Shown: piece by piece, positions 27,001 to 36,510 of the stretch
How the letters are laid out: each line of letters starts with the position of its first letter
How positions within the stretch are numbered: the stretch's first letter is position 1
Assembly: GCF_028858725.1 (NCBI RefSeq)
Contig: NC_084769.1
Location: 13,207,501-13,271,500 of the forward strand
Source of the DNA: Colius striatus
Lineage: Eukaryota; Chordata; Aves; Coliiformes; Coliidae
Direction: 5' to 3'
Length of the DNA: 64,000 bases
Translations under genes and position numbers: made by a program
The notes under the pieces: model-generated
What the model was told of the DNA's origin: nothing
The model's database searches: none
What the model saw: only the letters and a program-made list of their open reading frames with translations

Positions 27001-30000
27001 GCTGAGAACTGCTGGCCTAGGCTGTGATAAAACCATGGAGAGGCTTACTACAAGGATCGTGAAGGTGCATTTCCAGTTGTACACTACAAACCCAGTGCCT
27101 CTGCTTCCATGAGACTCAGACATGATGGCCCAGAGGACATTCAGAAAGAACTTGTCCTCCCTGTGCTGACCCAAACATATCACCTGTCCTGGGGACAATA
27201 GGGAAAACCAACACCAACCCAAGAGATGAAACTCCTATCCCAGTAGGTGATTTGATCCCACAGAAGGAAACGTGCCAGTGCTCCCGCTAGCTCTGTGTGA
27301 GGACAGAGGGGACTGCTTGAGCAGGCATTGGTGTGGACGTGTTGGCAGCCCAGATCCCTGACAGGGGAGAGGACTAGAAGGGGCAATATCCCATTTTCTT
27401 GGCAGTGTCCCCCCTTCCTCCTAAGCCAGGGACAAAGGTTAAAGGAGCGGCTCTAAGATGTAGTTCTACAAAACTGTTTGTATCCTCTCTGGTTTGCCTA
27501 CATCCTTCTGATCACACTGGTGTGTGGTGCACAGCGACTGCTCTGTGGGGGGCACTCGCCCCACTGCTGCATGGCCACTACATCATGCAGGAGGGATCTA
27601 ATCCTAACCAGAAGACATCACTTTTCACATGGTGTGGGCTCTGCATCATTGCCTTCCTTACCTCCAGATGGCCACCCATGGGGTGGGTTGAATGTCTCCA
27701 ACCACACTTCCTTAGCTTAGCTTTTTGAGTAGTGTTGGCTTTTCTTCCTGCTATAGGTCACATCTGGAGATTGTTTTTAAGTATCCTTTTTGGGTTATGT
27801 GTGGTAGTTTAGGTCTATCTGAGTGCCAGATGCCCACCAAGTCATTTTATCACTCCCCGATCCTCAACTGGTCAGGGGAGAGAGAAATGTAACGAGATGT
27901 TTGTGAGTCAAGGTAAGGATGGGGAGATCAGTCAGCAATTACTGTCATGGACAAAACAGACTTGAGGAGAAATGCTTTGATTTATTAATAAACAACCAGA
28001 ACAAAGCAGAAAAAATGAGAAATAAAACTGAAACTCGAAACACCTCCCCCCACTCCTCCTTCTTCCCAGGACTCTCCTTCCTTCCCTCCCAGCAGCACAG
28101 GGCATGGGGGATGTTACAGATGGAATTTGCCGGTGCTTCTTCTCAGGGGGAGGCCTCTTCACAGTTCCAACTGCTACACTGTGGGGTTCCTCCCAGAGGA
28201 CACAGTCCTCCATGAACTTCTCCAGTGTGGGATCTTCCCATGGGTTACAGTTCCTCACAAACTGCTCCGGCATGGGGCCTCCCATGGGGGCAGCTCCTCA
28301 CACCCTGCCCCAACGTGGGTCACCCACCGGGAGAACAGTCCTTCAGGTTACAACCGCTCCAGCCTGAGTCCCTCACAGGGTCACAAGTCCTAACAGCAAA
28401 CCTGCTCTGGCATGGGCTCCTCTCTCCCCACAGCCTCCCAGGTCCTGGCAGGAACTTGCTCCAGGGTGAGCATCCTGCAGAGTCACAGCCTCCTTCAGGC
28501 ATCCACCCTCTCCAGCATTGGCTCCTCTACGGGCTGCGAGTGGATCTCTGCTTCCCAATGGCCTCCATGGACTGCAGGGGCACAGCTGCCTCACCGTGGT
28601 CTTCACCACAGGTCACAGGGGAATCTTCCTTCCAGGGCCTAAGCACCTCCTCCCCCTCCTTCTCCCCTGACCTTGGTGTCTGTGGAGATGTTTTCACATT
28701 CTCACTCTCCTCATTCTTCCCTTTCTCCAATACGTTATTCACAGAGGTGTTACCTCAGTCACTAATTGGCCAGGCCTGGGTCAGTTGCAGATCCATCTTA
28801 GAACTGACTGGCCCTAACCCTATCAGCTACAGGGGAAGCTTCTGGCAACTCTTTAAACAAAAAGAAGCCACCCCTGCTACCAAAACCTGGCCCAGGCAAA
28901 ATCACTACATTATGGAAACCACAAAAAGCAGTGGCATCTGGTCTGCAGACCTTGTCAGCAGAGAGGTGCTGCCAGCTTCACTTAGAGGAGCAGGCATCCT
29001 CTGGAGTGCTTTCCGTGTTCAAGTGGGTGATCTTGAAGCACTGTAAAAACGGGAAATGAAAGCTCAGCTTCTCTCTGAGAGTATGGTCTGTATGGTGGGA
29101 GGTTGTGTGATCAAGAAGAGAAGATTCCAGTTCTGGGGTCTGCTGCTGACCTTGGACACATCATGTTGCTCCTCTGTGCCTCAGCATGGTCTCTTCCTTT
29201 TGCATGTTTCAACCAGAAGCTGTTTGAACAGCAGCAGCTTTTGGAAATGGTGGTTTTCCAGCAGTGGCAGATCTTCTTCAAGAGCTTTCTTGCTCCTTAA
29301 CCTCTGCCTTCCCTCTGCATGTGTGCCCACCTGAACTGTCCATATTTTACCCAATTCAGTGAAAGACTGTCTGGCAGTACATGAAGGAAGTTATTTTTTG
29401 AACCCAGATCATTTAAAAACCGATTCTGGATCATGGCCACACAGACAGTTACATTGGACCACGTGAAGGAGTGGTACCTCAGTTGTGGCTGGGGCTGGGA
29501 TGGAGAAAGGAGACAGGAACTCCTTAAGGCAGAGCAGGTCAGGCCGGTCCCATGGTGGGACCCCAGCCTTGCTTGTGTGCTGCTGTTCCTGCAGCACTGT
29601 GAGGGGCCAGTACCGTCCGGGCTACAGCCCGCTGCCTCACGTACTGGCGCTGGCCTCCGCTTCAGCTGGGGATGAGAGGCCTGGAGGGGGCAAGTAACGC
29701 TTCCAAATGCACACAGCAGGGACTTAGTACAGCAAAACAGGAAAGCCAGGAGCCTGCTGTTAGCACTGTGCCATTGCTGCACAGCCACGGCTCAGCACTT
29801 TCAAGTTAGTAAATCCTCTGGTAGTGTCAGCCGGGACCTGGAAGCGTAAATGGAGGAAGATGAAAAAGCACCAGCTGGGAAGTTGCAAACCAACTTTTCT
29901 GGCCTGACAACAGAGCCAGTTTGTGTTCTGGGAGATTTGTTCCCTCTTCAACGATTTCAGTATTGGCTGATGGTTTGTTATCGGAGCCAACTGTCATTCG

Positions 30001-33000
30001 CTGGAAGGAAAATGCCCATCTGTCTCATGTGTTTGCTGTAGCAGTGTTGGAATTGCACATCAGCAGTGTGACCTACCAGCATAAGTTCACGAGTGAAGCT
30101 TTTCAGAAGAAGCCGATTTTCGTCACAGGAGACTTGTGTTAAGCATAAAATACATGCATGACCTGAAATATGTTCCAGACACTGGCTTGCTGGATGTATG
30201 ACCATCTATATCCAGTCCTCACAACCTTTCTTTTTAAAGGACCATAAAAATTAAGTAAATCCCAAAAGTCATGTTCTTCCAAGCAGGCTTCATTATGCAT
30301 GGAAAGGAGGTGTCTTAGAGAGTCTGTTAAAATAACCTGTATCACAAGTGGTATCAGACTACAGCCTGTCAACTACTCTGTCAAGTCAGTGGTTTTGCAC
30401 CAGACTGTGTCTGTCTGGAGGGGTGGTGGTGTCTACAGAGAGGAGAATGTGGGGTTGGAACAGGCTGCTTTTATCAGCTGGGCCAGGCCCTTGTTAGCAG
30501 CAGACAGCGTGAATAAGAGCATCTCAGAATTGCCAAGTGAGAACAACAGACTCTGCCAATCTTTTCCGGACTCTTAAGTGTACCAAAAGTCCTGATCCTG
30601 AGTTCACCGAAAGCAGAGAGAATCTTTCCAGTGGTTTCAGTGGGCTTGGGATCATATGAGATGAAAAACAGAGGGAAAGCTCCATTAATCCTCTAATCTC
30701 TTCAAAGTATTATGGTTTTTTTCAGGTGATTTTCTTCCAAATGAGCAATATGGTTTCTGTGTTGACATCTCTTTAAATAGCAGCAAATATGGATATGGCC
30801 TATTTAGAAAGAGGTTTTTCTGGCCCCTGTGGGAGAACCTCATGTTTTATGGACACCAAAATGCCCTGTGAACACTCGAGACTTGATACCCCAGACTGAT
30901 GCTGGCATGAGTGCAGTTACCCAATTTGCACTGCTATAATTGATCTGTGTTTAGAGCCCCTGAAGCACATGTACAGCCATCCATCCTGAGCAGGCTAGAT
31001 TCCTGCCTGCACTTCCCCTGGAGTGTTGTGGCTGGTGCTTCCAACCTGGGCTTGCTGCTCAGTCTCACTTGTGGTAGGAACAGCAAGTGAAATGCATATG
31101 TGGTGTTCATCAGAGTCTGCTTCTTCCCCTGCAGCTGCAATGCTGAGAGTGCTGCTAAATCCCCCTCCAAGGGACAGTGTGATCTGAGGGACGCTGATCT
31201 CCCACCTCCAGAGGACAGCCAGCAGCCCACAGCGATGTCCATGGCAACAGAGACCTGGGAGGACAAGCCAAGCAATGAGACATCCAATGATACTCCACCT
31301 GCAGGGAATGTAAGGGAGAGGAATTTGCTTCTCATCTTGAGCATGTGTTTAGGATTTATTTTCTTCTCAGAAGCTCTAAAGGATCCTTTCATTGTAGGAA
31401 CTGGGCAGACCAGGAGCCTGGGATCTGAAATCACACCAACTCTCATGCACAATTAAACTCTTATTGCATTTCTAGAGCCTTTTTTATGACAGCTAATGAA
31501 ACAGGAGCTAGTTTCTGCCCCTGCCTATCTGCTGCTGCATCTCTTGCATAGAGTTCAGCAATAACCCCTCCAAGTATTTCAGTGTGCCACCAGCCCCTCC
31601 TTGCTGTGCTGCCAGGGAGATCAGACTCCCTCCCAGCCCTGCTAGGACAAACTGCTAATGTAGGTAAGGCATGGAGGCTGGAGCTCCTCACCCTGCAGGG
31701 CTGACACCTCCATAGAACAGAGGCAAGCTAGCTCAGATCCCTGGGGGACAGGCTCAGCCCCCTCTTTAGGCTCTTAGCCAGGGCTATGCTGTTGATCTCT
31801 TTATATTTATTTGACAGCCATGATCCAGCCACCACAGAGCCACAGTATTTCAGAGCTACACTACAACAAAGGGGGAGGGATCCTTGCTGTTAGGACTCAG
31901 CAAGACACAGAGACCTGGGGGAAATGCTTTGCTAATGACCATGTAGCAGAGCTGCATTTACAGTCCCATCGCTGATGAGTTTGTTTTTCTCTCCTGTGGC
32001 AACTGAAATCCAATGGCTGCAAACCAGGTGCTGCCTTGACCACTGCCTGGCTCCAAACTCGCTTGCCTTTCTTACAGAGCCCCAGCACAGGCTGCCGCCG
32101 GTCCAGCTCTGACATGGTGCACGAGAGCACGGAGGGTGCCAAGGCACAGCGGGAGTGCCGGCTGCGGCCGCACTTCAGTGACCCCATGCCCACGGACTCG
32201 GTGAAGAGGAAGCAACTGGAGCTGAAGATTGCAGCTGCAGCACGGCAGCACGCACAGAAGCGCCGGCAGGAGCGAGACTATGGTACCCACAGTCTGCACA
32301 CTCACAGGGGGCTCATGGGCCAGATCCTGAGCCCTGCTATGCTGGTGTAAATATGGAGTAACTCTACTGACCTGGGGGAGGGAAGCGCTCAGGGTTTAAC
32401 CCAGACATGTAAGAAATTAGGATCTATTTTGCCACATCTCTGTCCCTGCCTGGCAGCTGGCAGGGGAAGAGAGAGCACAGATGAGTTCACAGGTGTGGGC
32501 AGTGCAAGGATGACAGGCCCCCAGCTTCACCTGGGAGCCACGTACTGACTCTTGCCAAAGAGGAGAGCAGCCAGCTAACAGCCCTGTTTCCAGCCCACCC
32601 TGCAAGAGTACCTACGACTGGTGGCTGTGCTGGCTTGAGCTTCTCAGGTGAGCTCTGTGCAGCTGGCAGCGCCTGTAACGATTTGTGTCTGTTCTCAGGT
32701 CCAGTGGTGGCAAAAGCCAACCTCGGTCACGGTGGCAGCTTTGATGAGACCCGCCGCACGCCCCGCGGCTCCCTCCGCTCCAGGCATCACTGGAGCAACG
32801 TCAGCAGCCTGAGCACCGACAGCGGCATCGTTGGCGTCAACGACGTGCGGGATGATGTGGCTGGCAGCGAGGGTCCCCGCGCCAAGGCAGCCGAGGTGGA
32901 GAGGGCAGACAGCGGCATCGGCCAGCTGCCAGCCCGGAGGTGGAGGAGCAGGGCGGCCGAAGCGCTGAGCTCCCTGCAGGCCTGGGAAGCCCACCAGCCC

Positions 33001-35893
33001 TGCACCGACTGCGGGGAGCGGGACCTGCCGGGGGAGACGGACGTGCAGAACTGCAACCAGAGGCGGGCCGACCTCTGCGAGAAGTGCCGCAAGCGCCGCA
33101 CCGAGCGCAAGGAGTCGGTGCTGGAGTTTGTCAACACGGAGGCCAGCTACGGCGAGGACCTGCGCATCATCAAAGAGGAGTTCTACCTCCCCATGCAGGC
33201 AGCTGGGCTGCTGAGCCAGGAGCAGCTCCTGGGCATCTTCAGCAACATCCAGGAACTCATCGACCTCAACGAGAACTTCCTGGAGATACTCCAGGAGGAG
33301 ATCGATCAGGCCTTTGACCAGGTATGATGCTGCAGGCTCTAAAGGGGCCAGCCTGCGCAGGCAGGAATAGGCTTTGTATCAGCGAGACAGCACAGATGGA
33401 GCAGAGGATCAGGAGGAAGGACTTGAGTTCTGGTCATCTACCTAGTCCCTCGCTCCTTCAGCTATTGTAAACCAGTGCCTTCAGTAGGCCAGTGTCAGGT
33501 CACGGCTCCTGGACTCACTCTGTGCTGTCTGTCTGCTGCCACTGATGTTAGCAGGCCATCTGCTCATCATTAGGTCCTGCTAACAGGACCTAACTGCCCC
33601 ATTGCCAAGGTTAGCTTTAAGCTGGTTATCTTGGACACTCGTAAGACTGTGACCACTGGACACAGCTCATCTTGCGCTGGCTTGGGTGTGTTTGCCTTGG
33701 GTTGCAGTTTATTGCAGCCTGCCTCTAGACTGGCTGCTCTGAGGACAGCTGGCTCTTACAGCTCTGTGTGCCAGTTGTTCTACTCACGTGCCATGCCTTG
33801 CACAAGGAACTTTCAAGCCCCATCATTGTGGTGGTCAGAGGGCAGGAAGGACCCCAGTATACACTCCTGAGAGCAGGCTCACTCTGGCCTCTGGCTTGTG
33901 AGCTTTTGCCCTGCTGAGCTGGCCGAGCCTTCAGAACAGAGAAGACATGTCTGTATGTGTAGAAGAGCGAGCAGTTAGACAGCGTTGCCCTGCTTCCCCC
34001 AGCCCTGCAGGGGCTGCCTTTCCACCGGGAAGGGACAGCCCAGCTCCACCTTTGGTCTGGCCTTCCCCAGCTCCTGCAGCAGGCTGATGCTGGTGGAGCT
34101 GAAGGTGGCTGCGTGCCTGTGCCTCTCCTGAGCAGGGGCTGTGTTGTGTGTTGCAGGGGGACGACGACCTGATGACTGTGTGCATTGGCGAAGTGTTCCT
34201 TGAGTTTGTGAACATGCTGCCAGCCTTTCAGACCTACTGTCTCCAGCAGTCTTCCTCTGTGAACATGCTCAATGCCCTGGAGAAGGAGAAAGAGTTGCTC
34301 AGGTAAGAAAAGGGACAAGCATGTTCTTCCAGGCTCTGGGGGCAGGAGGGCACCAGGCTGGGGATGCAGCCTTGTGTCAGCTCAACTAGATCCAAGTTTT
34401 GATGCTAATGTTGTTGTTCAGTGATGAGCTGCCTTCTCTTGGAGTGAGGAGAATAATTTATTCTCCAAAAGAGATTCGATCTTTGGTATCTCCACTGAGG
34501 CAGGCAGTTGGTCCCCAGCTATACACTGTATTTTGTGGTAGCAGAATTTGCCCACAGTGCTGAGCTGTCATGAGGAAACAGCTCTCAGGCCCTGCACCAG
34601 AGCACAGTTTGGATTTCCACGAGGGAAAGCCACTGTGTGAAGCATGTGTGACTTGAATTTCTTCTCCATTCCTAGCCCTGGCCTATTGGGCAATGTCAGG
34701 CGAGTCCCTTCTCTCTCCACTGCAACAGCTTAAAATGATGACAGTACCAAATTCTTGGTTAGAGTTTGTAATTTAATGATGAAAGGAGACAGAAATTAAT
34801 GTAATCTGATCTAAGCTGATGTATCTGCCTCAGGCCCACGTCAGTGTGTACCAGAGTAAGACCACGCCCTCATTGGTTATGTGCTAGTGTCCTGGGCACG
34901 TCCTCACTGCTTTGCAGCTGAGCACAGCTGCAGAAATTGTTAGTTTTTGAGAAGACAGAACTCACAAGGCTGTTAAAAGCAGAGGGGAAGCTGCAATGCT
35001 CAGCAGCTGTCAGCACCACGCCGTTCATTTGCATTTAGGATTGCAGCATCCACCGGCAGAACAGCCAGTCTCATTCTCTCTCCTTACACTCCTGCAGAAT
35101 ATTCCTCAATGTGTCCCAAAATGACAACACAGCACTGCGGAGGATGAACTTGAGATCCTTCCTGATGGCCCCTTTGCAAAGAGTCACCAAGTACCCACTG
35201 CTGCTCAGCAGAATCATCAAGGCCACCACTGAGTACCACCCAGACCACGGCAGCCTGCGGGAGGCCAAGAGCCGCATCGAGTCCCACCTGGAGCACATCA
35301 ACATGAAAACCAAGCAGGAGGGGAACACGTGGACCCTCCGCTCCTTTCGCCAGGACAGCAAGAAGAAGAGGGAAGTCATCAACATCGAGATGAGAGAAAC
35401 CGCCCTCAAAACCGTGGGTTGGCTGCGGGAGGAAACGCGGTTTGTGATGGAAGGGTCTCTGCAGCTGGCCCAGCCCCCCGACGGCCAGTGGGTGAAGAAA
35501 GGCAGCAAGACCCTCAAGTTCCAGAACATGCAGGTCCTCCTCCTGGTGAACATGAAGCGCGTGTCCGAGTCCAGCCTGGAGTCGGCCGAGCCGGGGCCCG
35601 TGAAGGACGCCGTGCTGGTGCTCATCAGGGACAAAAACAACGGCAAGTTCCATTTGCTCAGGGAGCCCTTGAGGCTGAGTAACTGCATCGTCTCCACCGA
35701 CCCCGACTGCGACGACACGTTTGAACTCATTGAGATCAGGCGGGAGGCGTTTGTGTTGCGGGACAGCGACCGGGCGCGGACTCACCACTGGTTCAGGCAG
35801 ATCAGGCGCTACTCCAGGGAGCTGGGCTCCTGGAAGAAGCGGCGCAACGCGCTGCCCAACATCATGATCAGCACCCCGCACACCAGGCCCTGA
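21028..35893 (+). CDS. Dbl-family Rho guanine-nucleotide exchange factor (DH-PH), paralogue unassigned
   Basis: Model: exons 21028-21061, 22838-24443, 31135-31309, 32078-32282, 32699-33321, 34157-34302 and 35098-35893, 3,585 nt, 1,194 residues. Every junction is in phase. The DH domain (about 814-998) contains the hallmark helix with PLQRVTKYPLLL. DH domains catalyse GDP release from Rho-family GTPases. A PH domain follows (about 1045-1168), ending in an amphipathic helix with a central Trp (HHWFRQIRRYSREL) and a short tail. Residues 1-810 look mostly disordered, apart from a Cys cluster (233-248), a basic Lys/Arg/Gln helix near 640-670 and a CxxC...CxxC pair (775-803). Introns: 1.8, 6.7, 0.8, 0.4, 0.8 and 0.8 kb. 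It converges on TSN. The DH-PH assignment is secure from sequence; substrate GTPase and family name are not. I could not match the N-terminus to a named RhoGEF. Confidence 0.88.
21062..22837. other. Intron between proposed exon 1 and the long exon 2
   Basis: 1.8 kb of non-repetitive sequence. An ATG at about 22714 (ATGGCGACTCAACCCATGTGA) is closed by a stop after six codons and does not give a usable alternative first exon. I see nothing else in it. Confidence 0.5.
22838..24443 (+). CDS. RhoGEF exon 2 (long N-terminal exon)
   Basis: 1,606-nt exon after a CCCCTAG acceptor, ending AAAAG before GTAACA. It encodes residues 12-546 and two bases of Ser547, and contains ATG 22873 (Met24), the fallback start. 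The protein is Ser/Gln-rich and low in hydrophobic structure. Its one dense feature is a Cys cluster at residues 233, 236, 242, 243, 247 and 248. Several SP/SPE motifs suggest phosphorylation (for example ISSPERSL and SPIPRSPL). An acidic run follows AVTAE at about 410. A single open frame of this length beside a proven DH-PH gene is very unlikely by chance. Confidence 0.85.
24444..31134. other. RhoGEF intron 2 (6.7 kb)
   Basis: It holds the solo LTR at 27800-28909 and no other recognised element. Splice phase 2 (AG|C) joins exons 2 and 3 directly, so no extra exon is needed here. I see no convincing coding segment apart from chance frames, including a 273-codon plus-strand frame over the LTR. 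Confidence 0.6.
27795..28914 (-). mobile_element. Avian endogenous retrovirus solo LTR with 5-bp target duplication
   Basis: A 1,110-bp LTR (27800-28909) starts TGTGG and ends CTACA, and is flanked on both sides by the same 5 bases, TTATG (27795-27799 and 28910-28914). I recognise it as a common avian LTR whose sense strand is the minus strand here. That orientation puts a poly(A) signal (AATAAA at 27981-27986, minus strand) near the 3' end of the LTR. The middle consists of degenerate repeats of roughly 60 bases. No internal gag, pol or env sequence lies beside it, so the provirus was lost by LTR-LTR recombination. It is antisense to the host gene, the orientation usually tolerated in introns. 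Confidence 0.9.
31135..31309 (+). CDS. RhoGEF exon 3
   Basis: 175-nt exon between TTCCCCTGCAG and GTAAGG. It begins with the third base of Ser547 and ends on a codon boundary (Asn605). It encodes a Ser/Pro/Glu-rich linker (starting CNAESAAKSP) with no recognisable fold. Read-through past the donor stays open for 48 further codons, which could make a short isoform. Confidence 0.8.
32078..32282 (+). CDS. RhoGEF exon 4 (basic helix)
   Basis: 205-nt exon after TTTCTTACAG, residues 606-673 plus one base of Gly674. It encodes PHFSDPMPTDSVKRKQLELK followed by an Ala/Arg/Gln-rich basic helix, a good candidate coiled coil or binding helix. The donor is G|GTACCC, a weak site lacking G at +5. It is nevertheless the only GT that gives the phase needed to join exon 5 (Gly-Pro-Val-Val). 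Confidence 0.82.
32699..33321 (+). CDS. RhoGEF exon 5 (CxxC element and start of DH)
   Basis: 623-nt GC-rich exon after TGTTCTCAG, ending GACCAG before GTATGA. It encodes residues 675-881: a Ser/Arg-rich segment with two DSGI motifs (STDSGIVG and ADSGIGQ), a possible zinc-binding element (Cys 775, 778, 792, 800, 803), a basic RKRRTERK stretch and the first helices of the DH domain from VLEFVNTEASYGEDL (about 814). Confidence 0.92.
34157..34302 (+). CDS. RhoGEF exon 6 (middle of DH)
   Basis: 146-nt exon after GTGTTGCAG, with donor AG|GTAAGA. It encodes residues 882-929 plus two bases of Arg930 (GDDDLMTVCIGEVFLEFVNM then LPAFQTYCLQQSSSVNML), the central DH helices. Both phases fit the neighbouring exons. 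Confidence 0.93.
35098..35893 (+). CDS. RhoGEF exon 7 (end of DH, PH domain, stop)
   Basis: 796-nt terminal coding exon after ACTCCTGCAG, stop TGA at 35891-35893. It opens with IFLNVSQNDNTALRRMNLRS and the diagnostic PLQRVTKYPLLL helix, continues through the last DH helix (about residue 998) and then encodes the whole PH domain (1045-1168) and a 26-residue tail. Third-position G/C is high, typical of constrained coding sequence in this gene. Confidence 0.95.
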
Positions 35894-36510
35894 GCCCCGG
35901 CTTTGCCACTGCCACCACTGAGGACCATCAGAGCCTCGGTGGCTTGAACTCGCTCTGCTGTGTGGCCCGCACCGGGAGGAGCCTGGCCCACGCAGACTCT
36001 TGGCAGTGCTGCAAGCCAGCGTCACGGCTGCATTCGGGTCTCCAGCCTCAGGACTCACAACCTGGTTGTGGCTGATGGATGTACAGAGATGGGCTTCCCT
36101 CGAGGAGCACATCTCTGCAGGAAAATACTGAGTTTCACTTGTTAATATTGCACTGCAGGAGAATGATGTATGATGCTTGCCATTGCATGGATCGCATTGA
36201 AAGCCAGTCTTGGCCATATGAGAGAGGTTTCCACTATTGACTATATTTCATCAGCATTAGGTAAAGTCAGGGTCAAAATTAGGTGCAGTATTATGCAACA
36301 GAGGATGTAAGTTGGAGAAAGTTATGTTTTCCACTGCTGCTCCTAAGGACTGTATTTCACTATTCACCTCTGTATAGTCGGCCAAAAGACTTGTTTAAAA
36401 AGAAAGGTCTTTCATCTTTAATCCAAATCAAGTAGGTGTCATTTTGCTCAGATTCAGCTGCATGCACACAGCAAAAAACAAAGAATAAAGGGAGTTCTTG
36501 CTCTCTGACA
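35894..36510 (+). other. RhoGEF 3' UTR (predicted)
   Basis: Unconserved-looking sequence from the stop codon to the first canonical AATAAA. There are no long open frames in the sense direction. Confidence 0.55.
36484..36489 (+). terminator. Candidate RhoGEF polyadenylation signal
   Basis: First canonical AATAAA after the stop, 591 bases downstream. Usage is not proven. Confidence 0.5.

Noticed and set aside
28225-29046. A 273-codon plus-strand open frame in the RhoGEF intron
   Set aside because: It lies largely within the solo LTR on its antisense strand and runs past its end; no protein family or splice signals.
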